Shown here in pieces: positions 1-7,425 of a stretch of 64,000 nt of DNA. A model generated the notes under the pieces. The model did not search any database, was not told where the DNA came from, and was given only the letters and a program-made list of their open reading frames with translations. The stretch covers positions 1,612,001 through 1,676,000 of the forward strand of contig NZ_CP084463.1 of assembly GCF_020405185.1 (NCBI RefSeq), written 5' to 3'. The stretch comes from Halomicrobium salinisoli (GTDB lineage: Archaea > Halobacteriota > Halobacteria > Halobacteriales > Haloarculaceae). Both the position numbers and the translations under genes were made by a program. Each line of letters starts with the position of its first letter. Position 1 is the first letter of the stretch.

Positions 1-1
1 A

Positions 2-346
2 CTCGACGTCGTCGAGGTGCCGATCAGCTGGTACCGCGACGACATCCCGCCGATGCTGTTCATCAAGCATCCCTACTACAACACGGGATACGCAGACCCC
101 GAGATGATGCACGAGAAGTACTACAAGGCGCAGTTCGACTACCTCTACGACCGCCGCGGCGCCGGCGTCTACACGCTCACCATCCACCCCGACGTCTACG
201 GGAAGCCCCACATGATCCCGCTGCTGGAGGACTTTATCCGGTACGTGAAGGACCACGACCGCGCCGAGTTCAGGACGGTCGCGGACGTCGCCCGGAAGTA
301 CGAGGAGGACCCGTCCGTGTACGAGCCGGAGGGCGAGTTCGTCTGA
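2..346 (+). CDS. Polysaccharide deacetylase family protein, C-terminal part (cut by window edge)
   Basis: The gene enters from the left edge; 114 residues are readable in frame from base 2 to a TGA at 344-346. The fragment looks like the C-terminal end of a NodB-type (polysaccharide deacetylase/PuuE-like) barrel: SWYRDD, then MLFIKHPYYNTGYADPE, then YTLTIHPDVYGKPH, whose histidine is in the place of a late active-site His, followed by an LLEDFIRYVKDH helix and an ADVARKY helix. The metal-binding N-terminal motifs are outside the window, so the substrate (sugar polymer or small amide such as allantoin) cannot be told. The convergent asparaginase gene ends 10 bases away. The family is fairly sure, the substrate unknown. 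Confidence 0.75.
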   Translation, partial: LDVVEVPISWYRDDIPPMLFIKHPYYNTGYADPEMMHEKYYKAQFDYLYDRRGAGVYTLTIHPDVYGKPHMIPLLEDFIRYVKDHDRAEFRTVADVARKYEEDPSVYEPEGEFV

Positions 347-355
347 GGGGGAAGC

Positions 356-1351
356 TCAGTCGTCCTCGAAGTACGCCCGCAATTCCTCGACGTCCGTCGT
401 CTCGCGGAGCGCGAGGCGGAGCTTCAGCCGCGCCTTGTGGGCGGGGAGGTCCCCGGCGAAGATAGCGCCGTGGTCGCGGAGCGTCTGTCCGCCGCCGGGC
501 GTGCCGTAAATCGGCGCGACGGGCCCCTCGTAACTCCGCGACGTCACGACGACGGGTGTCCCCTCGTCGATAGCCGCCGCCACCGCGTCGCCGATCTCCG
601 CCGTCGCGTTGCCGGCGCCCGTCGCCTCCAGCACGATTCCGTCGACACCCCGCTCCACGGCGCGTTCGATGCCGCCGCCGTCGACCCCGACGGCGCTTTT
701 CACCATCTCCACGGTGGGGCCGGCGTCCCCCTCCTCCGACCCTCCCTGATCGACGGGGATCGACCCCGACCGGCTCCCGGGCTCGCGGTGGAACCGGACG
801 TCCTCGCGGGTGAACGTCGCCACGGGTCCGGTCCCGGGGGACGCGAAGGCCGCGAGCTTCCGGGTGTGGGCCTTCGTGGCGTCCCGGGCCGCGTGGAGCG
901 CCTCGTCGAACGCGACGTAGACGCCGCCGGCGTCGCGGACCCGCTCGTCGGTCGCGGCCCGGACCGCGGTCAGCAGGTTGGCCGGCCCGTCCGCGCTCAG
1001 TTCGTCGGCGGTGCGCTGGGCCCCCGTGAACACCACCGGCGCGTCGACGTCCAGCGTCAGGTCGAGGTAGTAGGCCGACTCCTCCATCGTGTCGGTACCG
1101 TGGGTGACGACGACGGCGTCGGTGGCCGCGGCCGCCTCGCGGACGGCCCGACGCAGGTCGTCGAGGGTCGCGAAGTCCACGGCGAAGCTCGGCGTCTGGG
1201 CGACCTGTTCGGCCGTCAGGTCGGCGTGCTCTTCGATCTCCGGCACGGCGTCGAGCAGCGCGTCGGGCGAGAGCGTCGGCGTCGCTCCCGCCTCGCCCTC
1301 CGTCGACGCGATGGTCCCGCCGGTTCCGAGGACTGTGACAGTTGGTGGCAC
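356..1351 (-). CDS. ansA: L-asparaginase (type I/II asparaginase family)
   Basis: Hydrolyses L-asparagine to aspartate and ammonia in the cytoplasm (no signal peptide). Both catalytic threonine blocks are visible: VLGTGGTIAST at residues about 7-17 and VVVTHGTDTMEESAY near residue 95, with the Thr-Asp-Lys relay partly seen in HGTDTMEE. The C-terminal asparaginase lobe contains GIVLEATGAGN and VVVTSRSYEG. At 331 residues the length is normal. I start at the GTG at 1349-1351 because the family begins right before the VTVLGTGGT strand; the longer frame to 1459 adds a low-complexity stretch that overlaps the divergent gene at 1453. An acidic SEEGDAG loop around residue 200 is a halophile-type insertion. 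Divergent from the small gene at 1453, so bases 1352-1452 should hold both promoters. Confidence 0.88.
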   Translation of the reverse strand: MPPTVTVLGTGGTIASTEGEAGATPTLSPDALLDAVPEIEEHADLTAEQVAQTPSFAVDFATLDDLRRAVREAAAATDAVVVTHGTDTMEESAYYLDLTLDVDAPVVFTGAQRTADELSADGPANLLTAVRAATDERVRDAGGVYVAFDEALHAARDATKAHTRKLAAFASPGTGPVATFTREDVRFHREPGSRSGSIPVDQGGSEEGDAGPTVEMVKSAVGVDGGGIERAVERGVDGIVLEATGAGNATAEIGDAVAAAIDEGTPVVVTSRSYEGPVAPIYGTPGGGQTLRDHGAIFAGDLPAHKARLKLRLALRETTDVEELRAYFEDD

Positions 1352-1452
1352 GGATCGAGATTCGGCCGGGGACGCCTTAGTTGGGGCGTCGATCCCAGAC
1401 CCGGGTCCCGCTGACCGAAACGTACAGGGCGGCGCCGCCGCTCGTCGCTGGT

Positions 1453-1728
1453 ATGTCACCGACCGTCGGCGAGCTCCGCAACGAGATCCGCCAGTCCGTG
1501 GGCCGGTTCGAGCGCCCCGAATCGACCGGGTTCACGAAGGAGAGCCTCGCGGCGATCGCCGAGGCGTTCGACCGGGACGTGGGGGACGGCCGGCTCCCGC
1601 CGAAGTCGGAGATGCGCGCCGCGATCCGGGAGGCCGTCGACGGGCTGGACGAGGACCCCGACGCCGCCGACCGGCCGTTCCGGAAGGCCGAACTGGAGGC
1701 GATCGCGGCCGCGCTCCGTGATGAGTGA
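1453..1728 (+). CDS. Conserved small haloarchaeal protein, 91 aa
   Basis: A 91-residue soluble acidic protein of unknown function. It is mostly helical, with two similar halves: GELRNEIRQSVGRFERPES..FTKESLAAIAEAF and EMRAAIREAVDGLDEDPD..FRKAELEAIAAALRDE, so it looks like an internal duplication of a roughly 40-residue helical unit. The start ATG at 1453 follows the repeat boundary; an upstream in-frame ATG at 1381 would add a basic, atypical stretch and overlap the asparaginase promoter. Divergent from asparaginase and convergent with the cysteine-rich membrane protein downstream. No motif reveals a job; I infer a real gene from the halophile-type amino acid bias and the duplicated structure. 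Confidence 0.7.
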   Translation: MSPTVGELRNEIRQSVGRFERPESTGFTKESLAAIAEAFDRDVGDGRLPPKSEMRAAIREAVDGLDEDPDAADRPFRKAELEAIAAALRDE

Positions 1729-1760
1729 CGGTAGAGACAGAATAGGGACCCTGCGACGCG

Positions 1761-2066
1761 TCAGCCGTCGTACGAACAGCTGTCGCCACAGTTGCCCGTG
1801 CAGCCGCACGCCTTCTCACCGCAGTCGGCACAGCAGCCGCCTCGCTGGTACATGACGACCGCTGCGGCGATACCGACGGCGCCGAGCGGCGTTCCGGGCA
1901 CCGATCCGATGACGGGAACCGCGACGGCGCCACTGCCGAGGAGGCTGACGCCGGCGCCGGTCAGGACGCCGGCGCACAGCAGTGCGAGCGCGCGGACGCT
2001 GGCCGCGCTACGGACGCATGAAGCGATACCGCCGTCCGACGGCGCGCCGCCCGCATCGGATGACAC
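1761..2066 (-). CDS. Small membrane protein with cysteine-rich C-terminus
   Basis: About 101 residues from a GTG start at 2064-2066. Two hydrophobic segments (ALALLCAGVLTGAGVSLLG and GAVGIAAAVVMYQ) are followed by a cysteine-rich tail: RGGCCADCGEKACGCTGNCGDSC holds eight cysteines in CC-x2-C-x4-C-x-C-x3-C-x3-C spacing, able to bind a metal or form disulfides. The GTG start is chosen because a TATA-like box at 2091-2100 lies 25-34 bases upstream, which fits a leaderless haloarchaeal transcript; the longer frame to 2189 crosses that promoter and the divergent gene. Function unknown. The neighbour at 2188 is a CopD-like membrane protein, so a link to metal (copper) handling is possible but only inferred. 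Confidence 0.65.
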   Translation of the reverse strand: MSSDAGGAPSDGGIASCVRSAASVRALALLCAGVLTGAGVSLLGSGAVAVPVIGSVPGTPLGAVGIAAAVVMYQRGGCCADCGEKACGCTGNCGDSCSYDG

Positions 2067-2090
2067 ACTCGCGTCTCTCCCGCGGGGCTC

Positions 2091-2100
2091 AAATAATACG
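2091..2100 (-). promoter_or_regulatory. TATA-like box for the cysteine-rich membrane protein
   Basis: Read on the minus strand the bases CGTATTATTT stand out in GC-rich surroundings and lie 25-34 bases before the GTG at 2066, the usual distance for a leaderless haloarchaeal promoter. Confidence 0.55.
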
Positions 2101-2187
2101 CGGTTATCACGACCCCGGAGCGGACTCGCCGGCTTCCGGACCGGGAAACCACCCCATTTCAAGAGACGCCGGTCCTCAGACCCGGCC

Positions 2188-2637
2188 ATGGATCCCGTTC
2201 TGGCTGGGGTGTTCGCGGTGCACCTGCTGTTCGCCGGTCTGTGGACCGGCAGCGTACTGTTCGTGACCTACGCCGTCCTCCCGACGGCCTACGACGGCGA
2301 CGCCGAGCCCGGCCCCCTTCTGCGGATGACCGGGAAGCTGACGACGATCTCGCGGGCCAGCGCCCTGCTGCTCCTGGTGACCGGCGGCCACCTCGCCGCG
2401 ACCCGGTACGGCTTCGGGGCACTGCTGGAGAGCCTCCGCGGGAACCTCGTCGTCGCCATGGTCGTCCTCTGGTTCGCGCTGGCCGGCCTGGTCGAGGTCG
2501 GTGCGAGCAGGCTCCGGGACGGCTTCGAGGCGAACAAGGTGCGGACGCCGGCCCGCGACGCTCGATCGTTCTTCCTCGCCGCGTCGGTCGTCGCGGTCCT
2601 GCTGCTGCTCGACGCCGGGATCATCCTCGGGCTGTAA
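2188..2637 (+). CDS. CopD-like integral membrane protein
   Basis: 149 residues with four predicted membrane helices: VLAGVFAVHLLFAGLWTGSVLFVTYAV, ASALLLLVTGGHLAA, LVVAMVVLWFALAGLVEVGA and FFLAASVVAVLLLLDAGIILGL. The first helix carries the HLLFAGLWTG pattern and the second has G-H in TGGHLAA, as in the CopD/YozB-like family of copper-linked or haem-linked four-helix membrane proteins. The ATG at 2188 starts immediately before helix 1; longer upstream frames are low-complexity and overlap the divergent gene. The role in copper uptake is known only for CopD proper; here it is inferred from weak similarity and from the divergent cysteine-rich membrane protein. Confidence 0.65.
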   Translation: MDPVLAGVFAVHLLFAGLWTGSVLFVTYAVLPTAYDGDAEPGPLLRMTGKLTTISRASALLLLVTGGHLAATRYGFGALLESLRGNLVVAMVVLWFALAGLVEVGASRLRDGFEANKVRTPARDARSFFLAASVVAVLLLLDAGIILGL

Positions 2638-2709
2638 GGTCCGTCGCCGCCGTGTCGTCGCTGTTCCCGAACCGCAGGCCCCAAAGCCGAGCGGCCCCGA
2701 AGACGGGTC

Positions 2710-3630
2710 GTGACAGAGGGCCACGTCAACGCCGGCTTCGAGCGCCTGTTCGGGACGGACGACCTCACGTTCGGCGTCGGGTTCCCGCTGACCGACTCCC
2801 GGGAGTCCCGGCCGCAGGTCGGCGAGGAGATGGACCTCGCCGCCCGCGCCGAGGACCTGGGCTACGACGCGCTGTGGGCACGGGACGTCCCGCTGTACTG
2901 GCCGCGCTTTGGCGACGCCGGCCAGACCTTCGACCCCTGGACCTGGCTGAGCCACGCCGCTGCGCACACCGACGAGATAGCGCTGGGCACCGCAAGCGTC
3001 GTCCTGCCGCTGCGACACCCGCTCCACGTCGCCAAGGAGGCGGCGTCGCTGGACCGCATCTCCGAGGGGCGGTTCGTCATGGGGATCGCGACGGGCGACC
3101 GCGACCCGGAGTTCGCCGCGTTCGACGTCGACGCCGGGGAGCGGGGCGAGCGGTTCCGCGAGCACGTCGACCTCCTGCGGACGCTCTGGACCGAGGAGTT
3201 CCCCGACGCCGAGGGGTCGTGGGGATCGCTCGACGGCGAGATGGACCTCGTGCCGAAGCCGACGGCGGAGACGGTGCCGATGCTTCCCACTGGCCACGCC
3301 CGTCAGGAGACGGAGTGGATCGCCGAGCACGGCGACGGCTGGTTCTTCTACCACCTCCCCGAGGACACGCTGGCGTCGTACCTCGACGACTGGCGGGCGG
3401 CCGCCGGCGAGAAGCCCTACGCGATGGCCGTCCGGACCGAACTCGCCGACGACCCGGGCGCCGACCCCGAGCCGCTCCACCTGGGCTACCGCGCCGGCAG
3501 CGAGTGGTACGCGGACTACTTCCGCCGGCTGGACGACCTGGGCGTCGACCACGTCCTCGTCTCGACGTGGAGCGACGACCCCGAGCGCGACCTGACCCGC
3601 TTCGCCGAGAACGTTCTCGAGCGGATGTAG
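2710..3630 (+). CDS. LLM-class (luciferase-like) flavin-dependent oxidoreductase
   Basis: 306 residues, GTG start at 2710. A TIM-barrel bacterial-luciferase-type enzyme using reduced FMN or F420: the N-terminal FGVGFPLTDSRE strand, the LGYDALWARDVPLYWPRFGDAGQTFDPWTWLSHAAAHT block, the conserved LGTASVVLPLRHPLHVAKEAASLDRISEGRFVMGIATGD region, and GHARQETEWIAEHGDGWFFY near residue 200. The two-arginine/three-proline phrase LPLRHP and the SEGR turn are hallmarks of the family (resembling the TIGR03571 group). The substrate is unknown. It stands alone between the CopD-like gene and repeat element A; its neighbour beyond that is a convergent GMC oxidoreductase. Confident in family, not in reaction. 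Confidence 0.85.
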   Translation: MTEGHVNAGFERLFGTDDLTFGVGFPLTDSRESRPQVGEEMDLAARAEDLGYDALWARDVPLYWPRFGDAGQTFDPWTWLSHAAAHTDEIALGTASVVLPLRHPLHVAKEAASLDRISEGRFVMGIATGDRDPEFAAFDVDAGERGERFREHVDLLRTLWTEEFPDAEGSWGSLDGEMDLVPKPTAETVPMLPTGHARQETEWIAEHGDGWFFYHLPEDTLASYLDDWRAAAGEKPYAMAVRTELADDPGADPEPLHLGYRAGSEWYADYFRRLDDLGVDHVLVSTWSDDPERDLTRFAENVLERM

Positions 3631-3734
3631 GGCGACCGGAGCCGTCCTATGGGACGGTATTACCGTCTGGCGGCTGCTTGTGGTTTTGTTGTCAAGACCC
3701 GCGCAGTACTGGTGCAGTACCGACGGATAACGAG

Positions 3735-3989
3735 AGCCAGAAAGCCCCGGCTGGCTACACTCGGGGGCTTCGCTGCGGTCCTCACTCACTCCGTTCGTTG
3801 TGGTCCTTACGTCAGCCGCCTTCGTGTAGCCAGCCGCCCCTTTCAGTCCCGCCCAGCGACGGTTGGTCAATCAGCGCTGGGCGGGGCTGAAAGGGGCCGG
3901 TCGCTTACGTAGCGAGACGAAGTAAGCACCGCAGCAACGCGAGGAGCGCAGCGAGTCACAGCCCGTAAGCGACCGGGGGCTTTCTGGCT
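3735..3989. repeat. Multi-arm palindromic intergenic element, copy A
   Basis: This fills most of the 397-base gap between two convergent genes and has no credible gene. It is bounded by a perfect 14-base inverted repeat, AGCCAGAAAGCCCC (3735-3748) and its complement (3976-3989). Inside are three stems: arm 1, 12 bp (3749-3760 with 3824-3835); a central 22-bp hairpin with one mismatch (3837-3858 with 3875-3896, starting CCCCTTTCAGTCCC); and arm 3, 13 bp (3897-3909 with 3964-3976). The loops of arms 1 and 3 are themselves roughly inverted copies of each other (CTGCGGTCCTCACTC-like). A second copy lies at 43986-44291. Overall the element could fold as a cloverleaf in either strand. Confidence 0.85.
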
Positions 3990-4027
3990 GTTCTTACTCG
4001 TAATCTCACATCTGTTTCCAGCCGCAC

Positions 4028-5653
4028 CTAGAGCCGCTCGTCGAGGTGGTCGGCGCACTTCAGCGCGAGCGCGGCGATGGTGAGCGTCGGGTTCATCGAC
4101 CCGGCCGTCGGGAAGACGCTGGAGGAGGCGACCCACAGGTTCGCCACGTCGTGAGTCCGCAGGCGGGGGTTCACGACGCTCTCGGACGGATCGGTCCCCA
4201 TCCGCGTGGTGCCCATGTGGTGGAAGGCCGGGCCGGTGCTCTCCGGTCCGGCCGTCCACCCGATCTCGGCGCCCAGTTCGTCGAGGACGGCGGTCTGGAC
4301 CTCGTTCGCCCGCGAGAGCGTCCGCTTCGCGCGCGGCCCCCACGACCACTGGATGTCGGGGACGGGATTGCCGTGGTCGTCGGTGGTCTCGGTGTCGAGC
4401 GTCACGCGGTTCTCGGCCCGGGGCGGCTGCCCCACCAGGCCCCCCATGGCGACGTGGTTGCCGTACGCGTCCCGGAGGTCGGAGAGCAGCGAGTCGCCCC
4501 AGTCGTCGGCGTCGACGGCGAGTTCGACGGGCGAGGGGCCGGCGTAGTTGAGGAACTCCAGTTTGATCGGCGACAGGGACTCGTCGCCGGCCGCCGGGAC
4601 AACCGTCTCCCCGTCGCGCTCGACGGCCTGGCCGGGGTCGTCGTAGAACTGGTGGGTCTCGCTGGTGATGAAGCCGACGTGGTTCTGCCGGGTCTCCCGG
4701 TCCAGCGTCCCGCCGGCACCGGCGAACAGGTGCTCCATGAAGTACCGGCCCACCGCGCCAGAGGAGTTCGCCAGGCCGTCGGGGTGGTCCGTCGAGCGCG
4801 AGAGCAGCAGGAGGCGGGGGATCTCGACGCCGCCGGCGGCGAGGACGAACTCGCGGGCGGGCTGGCGGTGCTCCTCGCCGTCGGGCGTGGCGTAGACCGC
4901 CGCTTCGACGCGGCCCTCGCCGTCGGTCTCCAGGCGCTGGACCGGCGCGCGGTCGACGATCCGGGCGCCCTCGTCCTCGGCCTTCTCGGCGTGGTTGTCC
5001 GCGCTGTACTTCGCGCCCGAGGGGCAGACGGGCTGGCAGGTGCCGTAGCCGACGCAGGCGCTCCGGCCGTCGTAGCCCTCCGAGTTGCGGGCGTTGGGTA
5101 CCGCGTGGGTGGCGATGCCCAGGCGCTCGCAGGCCTCGGCGAACAGCGAGTCGCTGTAGGACGGCTCGAACGCGGGCATCGGATGGGGCTCCTCGCGGGG
5201 CGGCGCGAAGGGGTTCTCCGAGGAGCCGGCGACCCCCAGCGCCCGCTCGGCCTCGGCGTAGTAGGGCCGCAGGTCCTCGTAGTCGAGCGGCCACGCCGGG
5301 TCGTCGTTGGGCAGGCCGCCGGCGAAGTCCGCCTCGTGGAGGCGCATCACCATCCCCTGCCAGTGCAGCGTCGACCCGCCGACGCCCTTCACGCGGGCGG
5401 CGTTGAGCGGGTAGAACTGCTCGCCCGACGCGGAGAAGGCGTCGCGCTGGCCCCCCATCTCCCAGACGTCGCCGCGGTCGGGCCGGATCGCCCGCTCCAT
5501 GCGCTCCTCGCGGTCGCCGTCGAAGCGCGGGCCCGCCTCGAGGACGGTCACGTCGTAGCCCGCGCTGGCGAGCCGGTGCGCCACGAGCGACCCCGCCGGC
5601 CCCGCGCCGACGACGCAGACGTCCTGCCGCGGCGCGGGCGTCCTGTCGGCCAT
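4028..5653 (-). CDS. GMC family FAD oxidoreductase with a C-x5-C-x3-C motif
   Basis: 541 residues. An FAD-dependent glucose-methanol-choline type dehydrogenase: the Rossmann motif VCVVGAGPAGSLVAHRLA at the N-terminus, the GMC signature VKGVGGSTLHWQGMVMRLHEADF at about 88-110, FVLAAGGVEIPRLLL mid-protein, and the C-terminal HHMGTTRMG...NPRLRTHDVANLWVASSSVFPTAGSMNPTLTIAALALKCADHL block with the active-site His of HHMG. Residues 200-210 read C-VGYGT-C-QPV-C-PSGAK, a C-x5-C-x3-C spacing known from bacterial FAD-glucose and related dehydrogenases that carry a 3Fe-4S cluster; a cluster here is inferred. No small subunit or cytochrome gene is nearby. An iron-box-like palindrome sits between the TATA box and the ATG, so the gene is probably iron-regulated. 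The substrate (sugar or alcohol) is unknown. Confidence 0.88.
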   Translation of the reverse strand: MADRTPAPRQDVCVVGAGPAGSLVAHRLASAGYDVTVLEAGPRFDGDREERMERAIRPDRGDVWEMGGQRDAFSASGEQFYPLNAARVKGVGGSTLHWQGMVMRLHEADFAGGLPNDDPAWPLDYEDLRPYYAEAERALGVAGSSENPFAPPREEPHPMPAFEPSYSDSLFAEACERLGIATHAVPNARNSEGYDGRSACVGYGTCQPVCPSGAKYSADNHAEKAEDEGARIVDRAPVQRLETDGEGRVEAAVYATPDGEEHRQPAREFVLAAGGVEIPRLLLLSRSTDHPDGLANSSGAVGRYFMEHLFAGAGGTLDRETRQNHVGFITSETHQFYDDPGQAVERDGETVVPAAGDESLSPIKLEFLNYAGPSPVELAVDADDWGDSLLSDLRDAYGNHVAMGGLVGQPPRAENRVTLDTETTDDHGNPVPDIQWSWGPRAKRTLSRANEVQTAVLDELGAEIGWTAGPESTGPAFHHMGTTRMGTDPSESVVNPRLRTHDVANLWVASSSVFPTAGSMNPTLTIAALALKCADHLDERL

Positions 5654-5664
5654 TCGGCCCGCGA

Positions 5665-5678
5665 TTAGGCTACCCTAA
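5665..5678 (-). promoter_or_regulatory. DtxR/IdeR-like iron box in the GMC oxidoreductase promoter
   Basis: TTAGGCTACCCTAA differs by one base from the perfect palindrome found before the siderophore operon (TTAGGCTAGCCTAA core at 15369-15382). On the minus strand a TATA-like segment (about 5679-5686) lies just upstream and the ATG at 5653 about 11 bases downstream, so a repressor bound here would sit between TATA and the transcription start. This layout is typical of repressed haloarchaeal promoters. Confidence 0.7.
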
Positions 5679-5813
5679 ACTTATGGCTTGCCATGTCAGC
5701 GGTGGGCGGCGGAGAGTTGCAGTGAATCACCCGATTGAGGAGGGGCGCCGGTCAGCGACGCGTGCCGACCCGGGACCGAACGATATACGGTCTCCGACCG
5801 AGTCGCTCGGGCC

Positions 5814-5999
5814 GTGACAGAGAATCGACGCGTCCCGCCAGCGCACCTCCGCGCTCTCCACACGGCCATCGTCGGCGTCGGGCTGTCAATTCTCACCGGT
5901 GCTCTCGTGGTGGCGGACGAGCCGCTGGCGTTCTCCTTCCTGATCGCGACGCTGCTCGTACTTGGATACTCTCTCCTCTCCGGCGTGGGCGGGACCTGA
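5814..5999 (+). CDS. Small two-helix membrane protein, 61 aa
   Basis: 61 residues from a GTG at 5814. Two hydrophobic helices, LHTAIVGVGLSILTGALVV and LAFSFLIATLLVLGYSLLSGVG, are separated by a short ADEP turn, with a basic N-terminus (ENRRVPPAHLR). A TATA-like GATATACGG about 27-33 bases upstream supports this start as a leaderless GTG. No family is recognised. It is divergent from the GMC oxidoreductase and convergent with the HTH regulator. It is small, but the promoter and helix pattern argue for a real gene. Confidence 0.55.
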   Translation: MTENRRVPPAHLRALHTAIVGVGLSILTGALVVADEPLAFSFLIATLLVLGYSLLSGVGGT

Positions 6000-6050
6000 A
6001 GGTCCGCGGCGGTTGGGTCGACGCGTCTCAGGCGTAGCGGTCGGCGAACA

Positions 6051-6124
6051 CCTGCTTGCGTGTCGTTCGCTACGCTCACTCCCGCTCGCACTTATCGAGG
6101 CTTCTCCCTTCGGTCGAAGCCTCG
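6051..6124 (+). repeat. Small hairpin repeat, locus 1, overlapping the end of an HTH gene
   Basis: A GCGTGTCG lead (6058-6065) and CTCCCGCTCGC block are followed by a 29-base hairpin (6096-6124): a 9-bp stem CGAGGCTTC/GAAGCCTCG with an 11-base loop TCCCTTCGGTC. The same arrangement appears at 38477-38583 and 52240-52315. Here the hairpin encodes the last ten residues of the HTH protein on the other strand. Confidence 0.75.
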
Positions 6125-6454
6125 CTGCCCGCGCCGCAGGAGCTCCTCGACGCCGTGGTCGAGCATCGTCTCGCCGAGCGGGCTGACGCGGTAGTAGGAG
6201 TACAGCCCGTCCCGGTCCGGCTCGGACCGCTTGCGGTTCTGCACGAGGCCGACGTCGACCAGCTCGTCGAGGTGGTAGTGGAGGTTGTTCGCTTCGACGT
6301 CGAGCGTCTCGCGTAGCTCCGTCGCGCTCAGGTCCCCGTTCCGGGCGAGCGTCCGGAGGATCCGGAACCGCGTCTCGTTGCCGATGGCGCGCTGCATCGC
6401 CAGGTAGTCCGCCAGATCGAGGACGCTGTCCTCGGGCAGCAGCGGCTTTGACAT
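6092..6454 (-). CDS. ArsR-like winged-helix transcriptional regulator
   Basis: 120 residues. A DNA-binding winged helix-turn-helix of the ArsR/HTH_20 kind: LAMQRAIGNETRFRILRTLARNGDLSATELRETLDVEANNLHYHLDELVDVGLVQNRKRSEPDRDGLYSYYRVSPLG follows the usual pattern of helix 1, the recognition pair around ATELRETLDVEANNLHYHLDEL, and a wing ending in YYRVSP. No metal-binding cysteines are present. The start ATG at 6454 lies 14 bases after the FAH hydrolase stop, so the two are probably one transcript. The last residues, RGFDRREKPR, are encoded by a hairpin repeat and are likely a late addition. A dyad (6447-6464) covers the start codon. Target unknown. Confidence 0.82.
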   Translation of the reverse strand: MSKPLLPEDSVLDLADYLAMQRAIGNETRFRILRTLARNGDLSATELRETLDVEANNLHYHLDELVDVGLVQNRKRSEPDRDGLYSYYRVSPLGETMLDHGVEELLRRGQRGFDRREKPR

Positions 6455-6464
6455 TGCTGTCAAA
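6447..6464. promoter_or_regulatory. Inverted repeat over the start codon of the HTH regulator
   Basis: TTTGACA and TGTCAAA are perfect 7-base arms around TTGC. The dyad covers the ATG (6452-6454) and most of the 14-base gap to the upstream FAH gene. It could be an operator or an RNA hairpin that limits initiation. Confidence 0.45.
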
Positions 6465-6468
6465 CGCG

Positions 6469-7242
6469 TTAGGGAATCCGGACGGTGTGTTTCAGCGTCC
6501 CGACGCCCTCGATCTCGATCTCGACCTCGTCGCCGTCGGTCAGCGGGCCGACGCCCTCCGGGGTCCCGGTCGCGATGACGTCGCCCGGTTCGAGGGTCAT
6601 GTACTCGGTGATCTCCTCGATCAGCTCCGGGACGGAGAACATGAGCTTGTCGATGGAGGCGGACTGCTTCGTCTCGCCGTTGACGCGGCTCTCGATGGTC
6701 GCGTCGTCGGAGAGGTGCTCCGGGGTGGCCACGAGCGGGCCGATCGGCGCGGCGTTGTCGAAGGCCTTCCCGCGGACCCAGTTCTGCTCTTTCTCCTGGT
6801 CGTCGCGGTTCGAGAGGTCGTTGACGCAGGTGTAGCCCGCGACGACGTCCTCGGCGTTCTTGGCGCTGACGTTCTTGCACTGCTCGCCGATGACGACGCC
6901 GAGTTCGGCCTCGTAGTCGATGCGCTCCTTGTCGGCCAGCAGCGTGACCGTCGAGTCGTGGCTGGCGACGGTGTTGGGCGGCTTCAGGAACAGGAGCGGG
7001 CGGTCGGGGACCTCGTTGTCCATCTCGTCGGCGTGGTCGGCGTAGTTCCGACCGACGCAGACGATCTTGGTGGGCTCGCAGGGCGGGAGGATGTCGACCT
7101 CCTCGGGGGCGTAGGACTCGTCGCCGAAGGCGATCCGGCCGTAGGGTCCGGCCGCTGCGGTGACCACCGGCTCGCCGTCCTCGACGGTCCACCGGCCGCC
7201 CCGGACGTTCCCGGCGGAGTCCCGGAATCGGACGCGTTTCAT
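6469..7242 (-). CDS. Fumarylacetoacetate hydrolase (FAH) family protein
   Basis: 257 residues. A metal-dependent FAH-fold enzyme of the acylpyruvase/2-hydroxyhepta-diene-dioate isomerase type, acting on 2-oxo-enoate or oxaloacetate-like substrates. The metal site is recognisable: the E-x-E of DYEAELGVVIGEQCKNVS, the earlier VCVGRNYADHADEM with the active-site His, LLFLKPPNTV, and the downstream VNDLSNRDDQ and GTPEGVGPL segments. The N-terminal 70 residues form the small FAH_N-like domain (KRVRFRDSAGNVRGGRWTVEDGEPV). It reads into the HTH regulator 14 bases on. The exact substrate cannot be deduced from the context. Confidence 0.88.
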   Translation of the reverse strand: MKRVRFRDSAGNVRGGRWTVEDGEPVVTAAAGPYGRIAFGDESYAPEEVDILPPCEPTKIVCVGRNYADHADEMDNEVPDRPLLFLKPPNTVASHDSTVTLLADKERIDYEAELGVVIGEQCKNVSAKNAEDVVAGYTCVNDLSNRDDQEKEQNWVRGKAFDNAAPIGPLVATPEHLSDDATIESRVNGETKQSASIDKLMFSVPELIEEITEYMTLEPGDVIATGTPEGVGPLTDGDEVEIEIEGVGTLKHTVRIP

Positions 7243-7425
7243 GGACCGGGAATCACGTCCAGTCCTGATAAGCGTTTACAAGGGCGGGAGCGTTCGCGTC
7301 GGGCGATTCGACGCGCGTCTCCCGTCGATTCGTCAGTCGTCTCTCTCAGGGGCCGGCCTCGACCTGCGAAGCGGCGAGTCGACGCATCGAACCGCTTTTG
7401 AGCGGGCGAGGGCTACCCCGGCGCA

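Noticed and set aside
437..1414. 325-residue plus-strand frame over asparaginase
   Set aside because: Antisense shadow; the minus strand has both asparaginase threonine motifs.
2176..3870. 564-residue minus-strand reading frame
   Set aside because: Antisense to the LLM oxidoreductase and CopD-like genes; Arg/Pro/Gly-rich with no domain, an artefact of GC-rich third positions.
3649..3912. 87-residue frame in the gap after the LLM gene
   Set aside because: Lies within palindromic element A and changes where the element's stems change; no coding signature.
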